Assembly (NCBI GenBank): GCA_902802825.1
Contig: CADCNV010000026.1
Coordinates: 1 to 32,146, forward strand
Origin: an uncultured bacterium
GTDB taxonomy: Bacteria; Cyanobacteriota; Vampirovibrionia; Gastranaerophilales; Gastranaerophilaceae
Reading direction: 5' to 3'
Length of the DNA: 32,146 bases
Shown here: in pieces, positions 16,824 to 24,969 of the stretch
Numbering within the stretch: position 1 is the stretch's first letter
How the letters are laid out: every line of letters starts with the position of its first letter
The notes under the pieces: model-generated
The model's input: only the letters and a program-made list of their open reading frames with translations
What the model was told of the DNA's origin: nothing
Database searches by the model: none
Program-made: the position numbers and the translations under genes

Positions 16824-17708
16824 ATGATAGAATTTTTATCGGATCCGTCTTGGATTCACCCACAGACTGATTTTTTGTTATTTCTGCAAAATATTAGGAC
16901 TTCCGTACCGGAAGCTGTTGATAAAATTTTTCTGTCTATTACAATTTTCGGAGAATTTTGGCTTCCGACTCTATTATGCGCAACAGTATATTGGTGTATA
17001 GATTTTCACGCAGGCATATATTTGTTTTCTTTAGAAGGAATCAACTCTTTATTTGCGCACTTATTTAAAATGATTGCATGTGTATATCGTCCCTGGATTT
17101 TGGATAACAGAATTCATCCGTCAAAACTTGCGATCCCATACGCAAAGGGATATTCATTCCCAAGCGGACATTCATTTATGAGTTCCTCTGTATTTGGCGG
17201 AATTGCATATCTCAACAAAAAAAACAAATTAACAGTAACTCTTCTGATTTTACTGATTTTGCTTGTCGGATTTTCAAGACTCTGGCTGGGAGTACATACC
17301 CCACAAGATGTTTTATGCGGATTACTGACGGGTTGTATTCTGGTTTTTGCATTAAAACCGCTTATTGATTGGGCTGAAAAAAAAGAAAACAGATATTTAT
17401 ATCTATTGGGAATAATTAATACATTAGCCATTTTAGCTTTGATATATGTTTACTTTTTTAACACATACCGGATGGATTATGTTTCAGGAAAATTACTTGT
17501 AGACCCGGAAAGATTAAAATACAATACAGCCGTAGTTTATGCTTATTCTTTGGGACTTATTAACGGACTTTTAAAATACGTGTTAGAAATTATTATAATG
17601 AACCAAATGCATTTTATAATCGCCGTAATACCTATGTTTATTGTTGGATTTACTATAACTTTTATTTATCCGTTTATATTTACAAAATTAATAAATAAAA
17701 ATATATAA
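16824..17708 (+). CDS. PAP2-family membrane phosphatase
   Basis: A 294-residue polytopic membrane enzyme of the type 2 phosphatidic acid phosphatase superfamily. All three signature motifs are present: K-x6-RP (82-90), PSGH (113-116) and SR-x5-H (151-158), with H116 and H158 the catalytic histidines. Members remove phosphate from lipid phosphates or diphosphates such as undecaprenyl diphosphate, phosphatidate or lipid A; the substrate cannot be read from the sequence. It has more C-terminal membrane helices than the smallest members. It is followed after 59 bp by a GT39-type glycosyltransferase that also works on lipid carriers. Confidence 0.9.
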   Translation: MIEFLSDPSWIHPQTDFLLFLQNIRTSVPEAVDKIFLSITIFGEFWLPTLLCATVYWCIDFHAGIYLFSLEGINSLFAHLFKMIACVYRPWILDNRIHPSKLAIPYAKGYSFPSGHSFMSSSVFGGIAYLNKKNKLTVTLLILLILLVGFSRLWLGVHTPQDVLCGLLTGCILVFALKPLIDWAEKKENRYLYLLGIINTLAILALIYVYFFNTYRMDYVSGKLLVDPERLKYNTAVVYAYSLGLINGLLKYVLEIIIMNQMHFIIAVIPMFIVGFTITFIYPFIFTKLINKNI

Positions 17709-17767
17709 TAATTTGTGTTTGGGGTAAAATATACAAAAAACCATGATTTTGGGATTTAAGAAAATTT

Positions 17768-19261
17768 ATGATTAGAGATATGTTAAGAGAAATGCCGAAA
17801 GAACGAAAATTATTTTATATATTTTTATTTGTGCATTTTATAATATGGACATCTGTTGGACTTTTACGTGCGGTTTTACCTGCTGATTCATTAGAGGGTA
17901 TATATTGGGGTTCATTATTAGATTTTGGGAATCCAAAACATCCTCCCCTTGCCGGCTGGATAACATATTTTGTCTATCACGTATTCAAATCCGATTTTTC
18001 CATATATTGCCTTAGTCAGATATTTGTGATTGGTGGGTTTATATATACATATAAATTGGCAAAGTGTTTTTTGGATGAAAATAAAGCAATTTTGTCAGTG
18101 GTTATGCTTGAAGGTTGTTGGATATACAGTTATGTAACGGGCTACTATGGCTTTAACCCTGATGTATTTTTACTTTTTGCACTTCCGGCTATCACATACT
18201 ATTTTTACAAATGTATGCAGGATAACAGAGCTTCGGACTGGATTATCATGGGCATTTTGGTCGGTTTAAGCTGCCTTGATAAATACCAGACAATTTTGCT
18301 TGTTATTCCGATGGCTATTTGGGCAGGGATATTCAGACCTCAGGTATATAAAAATAAATTCTTTTATATCGCATTTTCTATCGCAACTTTAATATTTTTA
18401 CCTCACTTGCTGTGGCTCATAAAATATGATTTTCTGCCTTTGTTATATTATGACGGGGAATTACACAGAATAAACGGATTTAATCATTTTACATCTCCTA
18501 TGTCATATTTGGGAATGCAAATTGTTTGCATAATCGGGACATTAGCCATTTACGGTTTTTACAGAATAATTTTTGACCGTGAATTTGAATTTGTTAAAAA
18601 TTACGATAAAGAAAAATTCTGGTTCTTAATTATACTGTCGTTCTTTTCTCTTGTAATTCATACTTTAATCGGAATAATATGCGGGAGTGACATCAGACCA
18701 AGATGGGGATACGTATTTTGGTATATGCTTGGAATTATGCTGTTTTACTTTTTCCCGTCAAAAATTGATAAAGACAGTTTCAAATTCATTCTCAAAAGCT
18801 CATACGCAGTAATGTTTATTATACTTATCTCTATGGGAACAATGCTTGCTGTTGAAAAAAATTACAGAAGCCGGTATCCGGTTGCAAAGACCTGGGAAAT
18901 ACTTCAGAATATATGGGCTAAAGAATATAAGACCCCGTTAAAATACATTGGCGGGGATTCTGAGTGGAGTTTCCCTGTTTCTATTTATGCAGATACTCAT
19001 CCGATAAATATAATGGACACATACGGTTATAAAAATCCATGGATTGATGAAGAAGATCTCAAAAAACACGGAGCAATTATTATTGACAAATGGGATGAAG
19101 GAGTAAAATATGCCGCTATAAATGCAGCTCCATATCTAAATCTTAAGTTCGATGAAATAGAGCTTAAAGAATTTTACTTAACAGTTCAAAATGCAATTAA
19201 ATTTCCCAAAGAAGAGCGCGGATATACTGTGTATTATTATATAATACCACCGATTAAATAA
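17768..19261 (+). CDS. GT39/ArnT-like polytopic glycosyltransferase
   Basis: A 497-residue protein with many membrane helices and a soluble C-terminal part (from about 370). The N-terminal loop has an acidic pair D40/E43 and HPPL (58-61), hallmarks of the dolichyl/polyprenyl-phosphate sugar transferase group (PMT_2, ArnT). Such enzymes take a sugar from a polyprenyl-phosphate donor and add it to lipid, glycan or protein outside the cytoplasm. The acceptor is unknown. A TAAAAT at 17725-17730 could be a -10. No good Shine-Dalgarno site precedes the ATG. Its stop codon abuts that of the convergent gene. Confidence 0.82.
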   Translation: MIRDMLREMPKERKLFYIFLFVHFIIWTSVGLLRAVLPADSLEGIYWGSLLDFGNPKHPPLAGWITYFVYHVFKSDFSIYCLSQIFVIGGFIYTYKLAKCFLDENKAILSVVMLEGCWIYSYVTGYYGFNPDVFLLFALPAITYYFYKCMQDNRASDWIIMGILVGLSCLDKYQTILLVIPMAIWAGIFRPQVYKNKFFYIAFSIATLIFLPHLLWLIKYDFLPLLYYDGELHRINGFNHFTSPMSYLGMQIVCIIGTLAIYGFYRIIFDREFEFVKNYDKEKFWFLIILSFFSLVIHTLIGIICGSDIRPRWGYVFWYMLGIMLFYFFPSKIDKDSFKFILKSSYAVMFIILISMGTMLAVEKNYRSRYPVAKTWEILQNIWAKEYKTPLKYIGGDSEWSFPVSIYADTHPINIMDTYGYKNPWIDEEDLKKHGAIIIDKWDEGVKYAAINAAPYLNLKFDEIELKEFYLTVQNAIKFPKEERGYTVYYYIIPPIK

Positions 19262-20182
19262 TTACCAATTATAATCAGCAACTTCAAACCAAAATTTGAC
19301 CCCTCGCATATACTCGGAAACATCTTTAAATGTTGTCCTGATTAGAGCTTTTTTAGCTTCATTCAAAGCTTGGGCAGACCCTGAGGAAGAAATAACCTTT
19401 ATATTTACAGGTTTACCGTCTTGTGTGATGTCAAATTCGAGGTTCACTTTACTTTCAGCATCTAAAGGCGGAGTCCAATTTCTTAAAATTTGCATACTAT
19501 CAGGCATTTTATATGCCAGCTTCCCGGGAGCAGAACCGACTGTGCGTTCAACTTTTGTATCTCCCATACTGTGCGGTTTTTTTAGTAATTTTTTATAATT
19601 CACAATATAAGGCAATTCGACATCGGTTTTATAAAAGCCCAAACGAACGTCATTACCTCTGAAAATAACCTGATATACCACATCTTGAGCATTTTCAAAC
19701 TTTTGATAAGGTACACTTTCAAGTACTGCCTTTATCGCTTTTTGTTGAAAATCTTTATTTTTTGATTCGTGCAATATTCCATATGTAAGAATTGTTCCAT
19801 TTTTGCCCACTTTTATAAGCATTGAAAAATCTGCATCTGTATCTTTTGGAACAGAATACCAATTTCTTTTTATAGAATACAGGACGTGATTTTGATATTT
19901 AAAATCTTTTTCCTGCAATTTATAAACTGAGTCATTTACAGATTGAGCATGTTGAACAGGGACAAAATTTCTTTTATCAGATTTGTATTCAACTGCATTC
20001 GATTCTCTCTTTTTAACACCTTTTTTTAAAGTTTTAGCCAAAACAGGACGATCATTTTTTTCAACAGTATCTTTCTGTTGAGCCACATTAGAAGATGTTT
20101 CTTTTCCCAAATACGTATAACCTAGAATTATTAATGCTAAAAACAAACAAATGGTTGCAACTAATAAATTATATTTTTTCAT
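19262..20182 (-). CDS. Membrane-anchored protein with two TonB/TolA-like C-terminal domains
   Basis: A 306-residue protein: N-terminal membrane helix (about 6-25), a charged linker (26-90), and two similar alpha/beta domains at about 95-175 and 228-303. Each has the TonB_C pattern of a YxxxVxxxIxxNW-type helix followed by three strands (for example VNLEFDITQDGKPVNIKVI) and a helix with A-x-x-A-L. Such domains bind outer-membrane partners in TonB and TolA; two in tandem in one protein is uncommon. GGAGG lies 5 nt before the ATG. No exbB or exbD is adjacent, so energisation is not evident. Confidence 0.68.
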   Translation of the reverse strand: MKKYNLLVATICLFLALIILGYTYLGKETSSNVAQQKDTVEKNDRPVLAKTLKKGVKKRESNAVEYKSDKRNFVPVQHAQSVNDSVYKLQEKDFKYQNHVLYSIKRNWYSVPKDTDADFSMLIKVGKNGTILTYGILHESKNKDFQQKAIKAVLESVPYQKFENAQDVVYQVIFRGNDVRLGFYKTDVELPYIVNYKKLLKKPHSMGDTKVERTVGSAPGKLAYKMPDSMQILRNWTPPLDAESKVNLEFDITQDGKPVNIKVISSSGSAQALNEAKKALIRTTFKDVSEYMRGVKFWFEVADYNW

Positions 20183-20262
20183 TTAACCTCCGAGAACACA
20201 ATAATTATAACATATCACTATAAATATTGAAACTATTGTCCTGTCGGGTAATAGTTTTTAAG

Positions 20263-20276
20263 GTATTAAGTAATAC
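20263..20276. promoter_or_regulatory. Inverted repeat upstream of the response regulator
   Basis: GTATTA and TAATAC separated by AG lie 60 bp before the response regulator ATG. Possible binding site, for instance for autoregulation. Short and AT-rich, so chance is a real alternative. Confidence 0.3.
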
Positions 20277-20335
20277 ATTAGGAGTAAGTTATAAAACAAT
20301 AAGATACACTAATTTTTTGTAGGGAGAGAAATACA

Positions 20336-21007
20336 ATGATTAAAGAAAAATGTATTAAAGCAGTTATTGTTGAAGATTTCAAATTGACAAGAGTCGGACT
20401 AAGATGCGCTCTTAATGCAAACGATGATATAGATGTTGTTGCAGAAGCAGAAGACGCCGCCGAAGGAATCAAACTTATTGAAAGAACACAACCGGACGTT
20501 ATACTGATGGATCTTGGGTTGCCCGGGATGAATGGAATAGAAGCAATCCTTAAAATACGAGAATTTAATAAAGATGCAAAAATTATTGCTCTGACATCTC
20601 ACGACAGAAAAGAAGAAGTTGTTGCAGCTCTCAGTTCAGGAGCAAATGCTTATTGCCTGAAAGATATTGAACCGGAAAAACTTGCAAATGTGATCAGAGA
20701 TGTAAATGAAGGCGTTTGCTGGATAGACCCTATGGTTTCTGATCTGGCATTGAAATCAATTCCAAAAGTTGAAGATTTGTCTATTATTAGCGAAAATTCC
20801 GCATCAAAAATTAAAGTTCCGCTTACAGAACGAGAATATGAAGTATTAAAACACCTTGTATCAGGTAAAAGCAACACGGAAATTGCAAAAGAATTAATAG
20901 TCAGCGTTCACACAGCAAAGGCACATGTATGCTCAATTCTGCAAAAAATGTGCGTAAATGACAGAGTTCAGGCGGCAGTAAAAGCCGTAAAAGAAGGAAT
21001 GGTATAA
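20336..21007 (+). CDS. NarL/FixJ-type response regulator (orphan)
   Basis: A 223-residue two-domain regulator. The receiver domain has the acidic pair E13-D14, the phosphorylation site D59 (VILMDLGLPG), T87 and K109. The C-terminal LuxR-type HTH (about 158-218) includes LTEREYEVLKHLVSGKSNTEIA and VHTAKAHV. AGGGAGAG precedes the ATG, so the start is secure. No histidine kinase gene is in the window. Targets are unknown. Confidence 0.93.
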   Translation: MIKEKCIKAVIVEDFKLTRVGLRCALNANDDIDVVAEAEDAAEGIKLIERTQPDVILMDLGLPGMNGIEAILKIREFNKDAKIIALTSHDRKEEVVAALSSGANAYCLKDIEPEKLANVIRDVNEGVCWIDPMVSDLALKSIPKVEDLSIISENSASKIKVPLTEREYEVLKHLVSGKSNTEIAKELIVSVHTAKAHVCSILQKMCVNDRVQAAVKAVKEGMV

Positions 21008-21029
21008 ATTCTGCGTCTATCATATAAAA

Positions 21030-21067
21030 CTGTTGAGAAAGATGTATTAACGCATCTTTTCTAACAG
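21030..21067 (-). terminator. Terminator of maf
   Basis: Arms 21030-21044 and 21053-21067 pair with single-base bulges around an 8-nt loop that contains the maf stop codon. On the minus strand the stem is followed by TTTTATAT. The same hairpin lies 23 bp after the response regulator stop and may end that transcript too, without a T-run. Confidence 0.6.
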
Positions 21068-21622
21068 TTCCTTCACAAGTTTTGACGGCAAACCGATAAC
21101 ATTATCGATTTGTCCGTCGACCGATTTTACAAACCCTTCAGGCAGCTCCTGAATACCATAACTCCCTGCTTTATCAAAGGGTTTAAAATCATCGAGATAA
21201 AATTTAATTTGAGTATCTGTTAAATTTTCAAAAGTAACAAAAGTTTTATCTGATTTTACGATATATTCAAAATTCTCAGAATTTATTACAGCAACAGAAG
21301 TAACAACAAAATGAGTTTTTGCTGATAGCATTTTTAATGTTTCAAATGCGTCATCATAATCCTGGGGTTTTCCTAAAATTTTGTTATCAATAACTACAAT
21401 TGTGTCAGCCCCTAAAACTAAAATATTCTCACCTCTTGTATTTAGTTTTTTGGCAACATCAAGTGCTTTATTATATGCAAGCTTTTCGACAAATTCGCAA
21501 GAGAAAACCGTCTGTGTATGAGGTTCATCATATTCAGACGGTATTACGTCAAAATCCAATTTCATTTTTTTCAGAATATCCGCTCTTCTGGGAGAAGAAG
21601 AAGCCAGAATTATTTTTCCCAT
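21047..21622 (-). CDS. maf: Maf-family nucleoside triphosphate pyrophosphatase
   Basis: A 191-residue enzyme that hydrolyses non-canonical or surplus nucleotides (dTTP/UTP type in the YhdE branch) to monophosphates. Motifs in order: ILASSSPRR (5-13), GADTIV, LGKP, SYGIQ and DNVIGLP. I start at ATG 21622 because AAAGGAG lies just upstream and the protein then begins MGKIILASSS. A longer reading frame extends 37 codons upstream but would run across the small gene at 21681-21920 in another frame. Confidence 0.93.
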   Translation of the reverse strand: MGKIILASSSPRRADILKKMKLDFDVIPSEYDEPHTQTVFSCEFVEKLAYNKALDVAKKLNTRGENILVLGADTIVVIDNKILGKPQDYDDAFETLKMLSAKTHFVVTSVAVINSENFEYIVKSDKTFVTFENLTDTQIKFYLDDFKPFDKAGSYGIQELPEGFVKSVDGQIDNVIGLPSKLVKELLEKMR

Positions 21623-21680
21623 TTGTTTCTCCTTTATTATTTGATAACATTTTACCAAAAAATTAAAGGAGAAAAAACTT

Positions 21681-21920
21681 TTATCTTTGGCCCAACGATC
21701 GCTGATATCGCGCAGTTCTTGCATTAATTGCATAGCATGCGATATTTAATCTTTGCCGTAGTTGTACCATGTTTCTTAATGTCGATGCATATTCATTCAT
21801 TGCACCAAGCATTTTTTCAGGATCAACCATTGATTCCATGTTTTCATGGTTATCAACTTTTTCTTCCTGATATTTTTGTACCAACATCCTGTCGATGTAG
21901 TCTTCTGCGCCTATACCCAT
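21681..21920 (-). CDS. Small helical protein upstream of maf, unknown
   Basis: A 79-residue protein with a strong GGGAGG site 7 nt before its ATG, 58 bp upstream of maf and on the same strand. The sequence is helical and charged, with a C-terminal half (about 44-79) rich in Ala, Arg, Leu and Gln. No signal peptide or membrane segment. I recognise no family. The good ribosome site and position suggest a real gene, perhaps co-transcribed with maf. Confidence 0.62.
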   Translation of the reverse strand: MGIGAEDYIDRMLVQKYQEEKVDNHENMESMVDPEKMLGAMNEYASTLRNMVQLRQRLNIACYAINARTARYQRSLGQR

Positions 21921-21950
21921 AAGCTGCCTCCCTGTAGATTTTGACTATTA

Positions 21951-22008
21951 TCCTATTGAGTTTTTGAATCATCCTATCCCTGAAAATTAATATCCCAGGT
22001 ATTCCTAT
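21951..22008. promoter_or_regulatory. Three phased TCCTAT repeats in a divergent promoter region
   Basis: TCCTAT occurs at 21951-21956, 21972-21977 and 22003-22008, spaced 21 and 31 bp, close to two and three helical turns. They lie between the divergent small gene at 21920 and the U32 gene at 22116, nearer the former. This could be a multi-site regulator target. A hexamer repeat could also arise by chance. Confidence 0.3.
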
Positions 22009-22081
22009 ACATTAATAAAGTGTTTTATTTTCTTGAAATTGACTTTTTTATTCCAAATATTAAGAAAACTTTACAAAAAAT

Positions 22082-22109
22082 TTTATAAATCCTTTTTAAA
22101 AGATATAAT
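22082..22109 (+). promoter_or_regulatory. Promoter of the U32-like gene, apparently leaderless
   Basis: TTTATA (22082-22087), 16 nt, a perfect TATAAT (22104-22109). ATG begins 6 nt after the -10, so transcription should start at or within a base of the start codon. No Shine-Dalgarno site is present. Confidence 0.65.
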
Positions 22110-22115
22110 TTTATT

Positions 22116-23759
22116 ATGAACGAAATCAAAATTATTTCACCGGTAAAAAATCCTGAAGATATATCCGTTTTCTGCAAAAACACTCATTGCCGCAGATACT
22201 ATGTTTACTACAACAAATTTATGGACGGAAATTTTGAGCTTGTTAATGAATTCGTAAAAGTCGCAAAAGAAAACGGCGCAAAATTTTTTATTAATTTTAA
22301 ACACGATATTACAGAAGAAGAATTACCCGAAATTAAAAAATTTCTCAAATATCTTAAAACTACCGATATTACCGGGATTTATATAAACAGTTTTGCCGTA
22401 CTTGAAGCGATTAAAGTATTTAATTTGCCTTTTAAAGTAATGGCTGACTCATATTTTGATATTCACAATCTTGCCGGAATTGATTTTATAAACAGTTTCC
22501 ACAAAGTTCACGGAATTATAATAACGGAAGAAATTTATCTTAAAAATATTCAGAAAATCAAAAAATTTACTGATTTGTCACTTGCAATTGACTCTGATAA
22601 CCTGCCCTGGTGTGCTGAAGATATTATAAAACTCAATGCAATTGATTACGTTGTAATCAAAGGCAAATTTAAGGATTCCGAAGACATTCTTGAAGGGATT
22701 GAACTTATTGAAAAAATTCTTGAAAAACCAAAGATGTTTAAAAAGCAAAAACTTCCGTTTAAACACACAAGACAGTGTATTTATCAGACAAATCACTTCT
22801 CGGGAGATGTTGTAAGTGCCGAGGGCAAGGACTTTAAATTCAGCAGAAACATAAAGAATTTTGACTGGGATGTAAAGCGTGTTCAGATGCCAAAGGATTT
22901 GAAAATTACAAACAAATATCGTCTGAATTTACGTCTTACAGGGTTAGCACAGATTAAAGAACTTGAAAATTACATCAAAAAAATCGGACATAATCCGATT
23001 TATTCAATAGAATACGGTGAAATTGTTTCAACCTGCGACCTTGCAAAAAACAGTTTTCCTCAGGTTATAACAAAAGTTAAAAAGTTTTGTTCAAAATACG
23101 GGATTATATTTCAGCTTTCAACGCCTAAAATTCTTATAGAGCGTGATTTTGACAGGACTTATGAATACGAAAAAGAATTGTTATTAACAGATCCACATCC
23201 TGATTCTTTGATTATTAATAATATCGGTTATTTTTGGTCATTTATCAATGACAGCGATATTAACCATATTCCTTTTGAAATCGGTCAGGGAATAAATTTG
23301 TTAAACAGCATGTCGATTAAGTGCCTTAATAATCTGGCAAGAATTGATACGGTTGATTTTTCGTCATTCCCTGATTGGCAGTCAGCTATGAAAACGCTAA
23401 AAAAACTTAAAAATGAAATCCCAAACAGAAAATATACAATCGGGGGTAACAAAAGGGTTTCGAGTATGGGATTGTGCCCTTTAAATAATGACAGCGCGGT
23501 TGTTTCGAGGTTATCATGCAAAGCACCTTGCCATAACGGAACTTATGCGCTGAAGGATCCTTCTTTGGATAAAGTATTTCCGTTCACCTGTGACGGTTTT
23601 TGCAGAATGCACATGTTTGAAGATACCGTAATGCAGGACTTTGAAAATGTAGAAGAGCTTTACAATGCGGGGATAAATGAATTTGTATTTGATTTTTCAG
23701 CCCTTCCGCCAAAATATATCCCACTTTTGTTAAACAATTTCTTCCTTGCTGTCGCATAA
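22116..23759 (+). CDS. U32 peptidase-like protein with Cys cluster
   Basis: A 547-residue cytosolic protein. The C-terminal part resembles the U32 group: a TIM-barrel-like stretch, then a cysteine cluster C454 (CPL), C468, C472 (SCKAPC), C492 and C496, with YALKDPSLDKVFPF between. In U32 relatives (RlhA, TrhP, UbiU/V) similar cysteines hold a [4Fe-4S] cluster and the proteins act in RNA hydroxylation or ubiquinone hydroxylation rather than proteolysis. The N-terminal about 210 residues have a second alpha/beta pattern. The exact subgroup cannot be told. A leaderless start is likely. It meets the convergent metalloprotease gene with a 4-bp gap. Confidence 0.62.
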   Translation: MNEIKIISPVKNPEDISVFCKNTHCRRYYVYYNKFMDGNFELVNEFVKVAKENGAKFFINFKHDITEEELPEIKKFLKYLKTTDITGIYINSFAVLEAIKVFNLPFKVMADSYFDIHNLAGIDFINSFHKVHGIIITEEIYLKNIQKIKKFTDLSLAIDSDNLPWCAEDIIKLNAIDYVVIKGKFKDSEDILEGIELIEKILEKPKMFKKQKLPFKHTRQCIYQTNHFSGDVVSAEGKDFKFSRNIKNFDWDVKRVQMPKDLKITNKYRLNLRLTGLAQIKELENYIKKIGHNPIYSIEYGEIVSTCDLAKNSFPQVITKVKKFCSKYGIIFQLSTPKILIERDFDRTYEYEKELLLTDPHPDSLIINNIGYFWSFINDSDINHIPFEIGQGINLLNSMSIKCLNNLARIDTVDFSSFPDWQSAMKTLKKLKNEIPNRKYTIGGNKRVSSMGLCPLNNDSAVVSRLSCKAPCHNGTYALKDPSLDKVFPFTCDGFCRMHMFEDTVMQDFENVEELYNAGINEFVFDFSALPPKYIPLLLNNFFLAVA

Positions 23760-23763
23760 ATAA

Positions 23764-24564
23764 TTATTTCTTTTTAAACGAACTGTCACGGTAATGTTTT
23801 TTAATTTGCTCCTGCAAATCGGCAGAAATCTGAATATTCTGAAGCGACATATTGTATTTCTTTAAATCCCCTATGTTTTGGGTTTCATCAAGAAGACTCT
23901 TTTCAGGTGCGGCAGCTACATTGTCCTTAACCTTTTCAAACTCGGTTTTTGCTTTTTTGGAAATAATATTTGCAACAACTTCATCAATATCACTTCCGCC
24001 CGTTGAATATTTTGAAGCAATCTCATTAACTGTCTTACCTTGCGGGAATGTGTAAAGCCAATTTACGGATAATTTATCTCCCGGGCCGACATGCAAAATT
24101 CCCTTTTGGTGCGGAGTATACATAATATCATTTTTAAACGGACTATGCCCCAAACCGATTGCGTGACCGATTTCGTGCAAAATAGTGTGATATGTTTCGC
24201 CCTCATCATTGTAATCCGCATGAACAAGTCCTTCTGTCAAACCAATTGTAACTTCCGCACTGTAAAGCCGATTACTTCTGTCATATTGAAATATACAATG
24301 CCCCAACGCCTGTCTTTGAACACGTTTCCAATCAATATTTATTTGGGAGCTTAACAAATTATCAACAATTACAAAAGAAACTTTACCGTTTGAAACCTTA
24401 TGCCATTCCTCAAGCGCCTGTCTGACCATCTGACGATATTTCAGGTCCTGACCCTGTTTTGAATAAAACTTCATAGGAGCAATAAAAACCTTCAAAGGCA
24501 TCATATTCCAGCGCATCAAACGACCGCCTTTTATTGATTCTTGTAAATAAGTTTTCTTTTGCAT
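23764..24564 (-). CDS. Matrixin-like zinc metalloprotease without signal peptide
   Basis: A 266-residue protein with the metzincin motif HEIGHAIGLGH (130-140; ligands H130, H134, H140, catalytic E131) and a Met-turn (DIMY, M148), as in M10/M12-type peptidases. The domain spans about 20-170; the C-terminal 95 residues are charged and helical. No N-terminal signal peptide or membrane helix is visible, odd for a usually exported class; export by another route or a cytosolic role are both possible. The start codon is preceded by AAAGGT, too close to serve as a ribosome site. Substrate unknown. Confidence 0.85.
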   Translation of the reverse strand: MQKKTYLQESIKGGRLMRWNMMPLKVFIAPMKFYSKQGQDLKYRQMVRQALEEWHKVSNGKVSFVIVDNLLSSQINIDWKRVQRQALGHCIFQYDRSNRLYSAEVTIGLTEGLVHADYNDEGETYHTILHEIGHAIGLGHSPFKNDIMYTPHQKGILHVGPGDKLSVNWLYTFPQGKTVNEIASKYSTGGSDIDEVVANIISKKAKTEFEKVKDNVAAAPEKSLLDETQNIGDLKKYNMSLQNIQISADLQEQIKKHYRDSSFKKK

Positions 24565-24580
24565 ACCTTTATTGTATAAT
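24552..24580 (+). promoter_or_regulatory. Probable promoter of ybaB-recR
   Basis: A perfect TATAAT (24575-24580) with a poor -35 (TTTTCT, 24552-24557, 17-nt spacer). The leader to the ybaB ATG at 24621 carries AAGGAGAG. The -10 overlaps that of the divergent metalloprotease promoter. Confidence 0.45.
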
Positions 24581-24600
24581 AAAAATTACACAAAAGTAAA
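24571..24600 (-). promoter_or_regulatory. Promoter of the metalloprotease, apparently leaderless
   Basis: On the minus strand TTTACT (24600-24595), 18 nt, TACAAT (24576-24571), then 6 nt and ATG. This back-to-back arrangement with the ybaB -10 means polymerase could not occupy both at once. Confidence 0.5.
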
Positions 24601-24620
24601 AATGGCTAAGGAGAGAAAAA

Positions 24621-24965
24621 ATGGGTTTAAATTTTGGAAACTTAATGAAAAAAGTTCAGGATGTACAAAAAAAAGCATCTGAAGCACAGGCAAAACTTGC
24701 AGCAATGGAAGTTGTCGGAGAAAGTGCAAACGGCGGAGTTAAAGTAACATTAGACGGACAAGGCAAATTCAAATCAATAAAATTATCTGCCGAAGTTATC
24801 AACCCTGAAAATCCGTCATCAGTTGATTCTGATTCAGTAGAAATGCTTGAAGATATAATTTCAGCAGCAATGAAAGAAGCTACAGAAAAAGCTTCAAAAG
24901 AAATGGAATCTTCTATGAAAGCTATTACAGGCGGAATGCCAAATATTCCGGGGTTGAAATTCTAA
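24621..24965 (+). CDS. ybaB: YbaB/EbfC nucleoid-associated protein
   Basis: A 114-residue member of the YbaB/EbfC DNA-binding family, a small dimeric nucleoid protein often encoded next to recR. N-terminal helix rich in Lys/Gln/Ala, central VVGESANGGVKVTLDGQGKF strand pair (split here: GESANGGVKVT and LDGQGKF), and a C-terminal helix (AAMKEATEKASKEME). AAGGAGAG precedes the ATG. recR follows after 4 bp. dnaX, the usual upstream neighbour, is absent. Confidence 0.93.
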   Translation: MGLNFGNLMKKVQDVQKKASEAQAKLAAMEVVGESANGGVKVTLDGQGKFKSIKLSAEVINPENPSSVDSDSVEMLEDIISAAMKEATEKASKEMESSMKAITGGMPNIPGLKF

Positions 24966-24969
24966 TAAA

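Noticed and set aside
21623..21733. 37-residue N-terminal extension of Maf
   Set aside because: Maf begins with the family-typical ILASSSPRR after ATG 21622 and AAAGGAG; the extension overlaps the small gene at 21681-21920.
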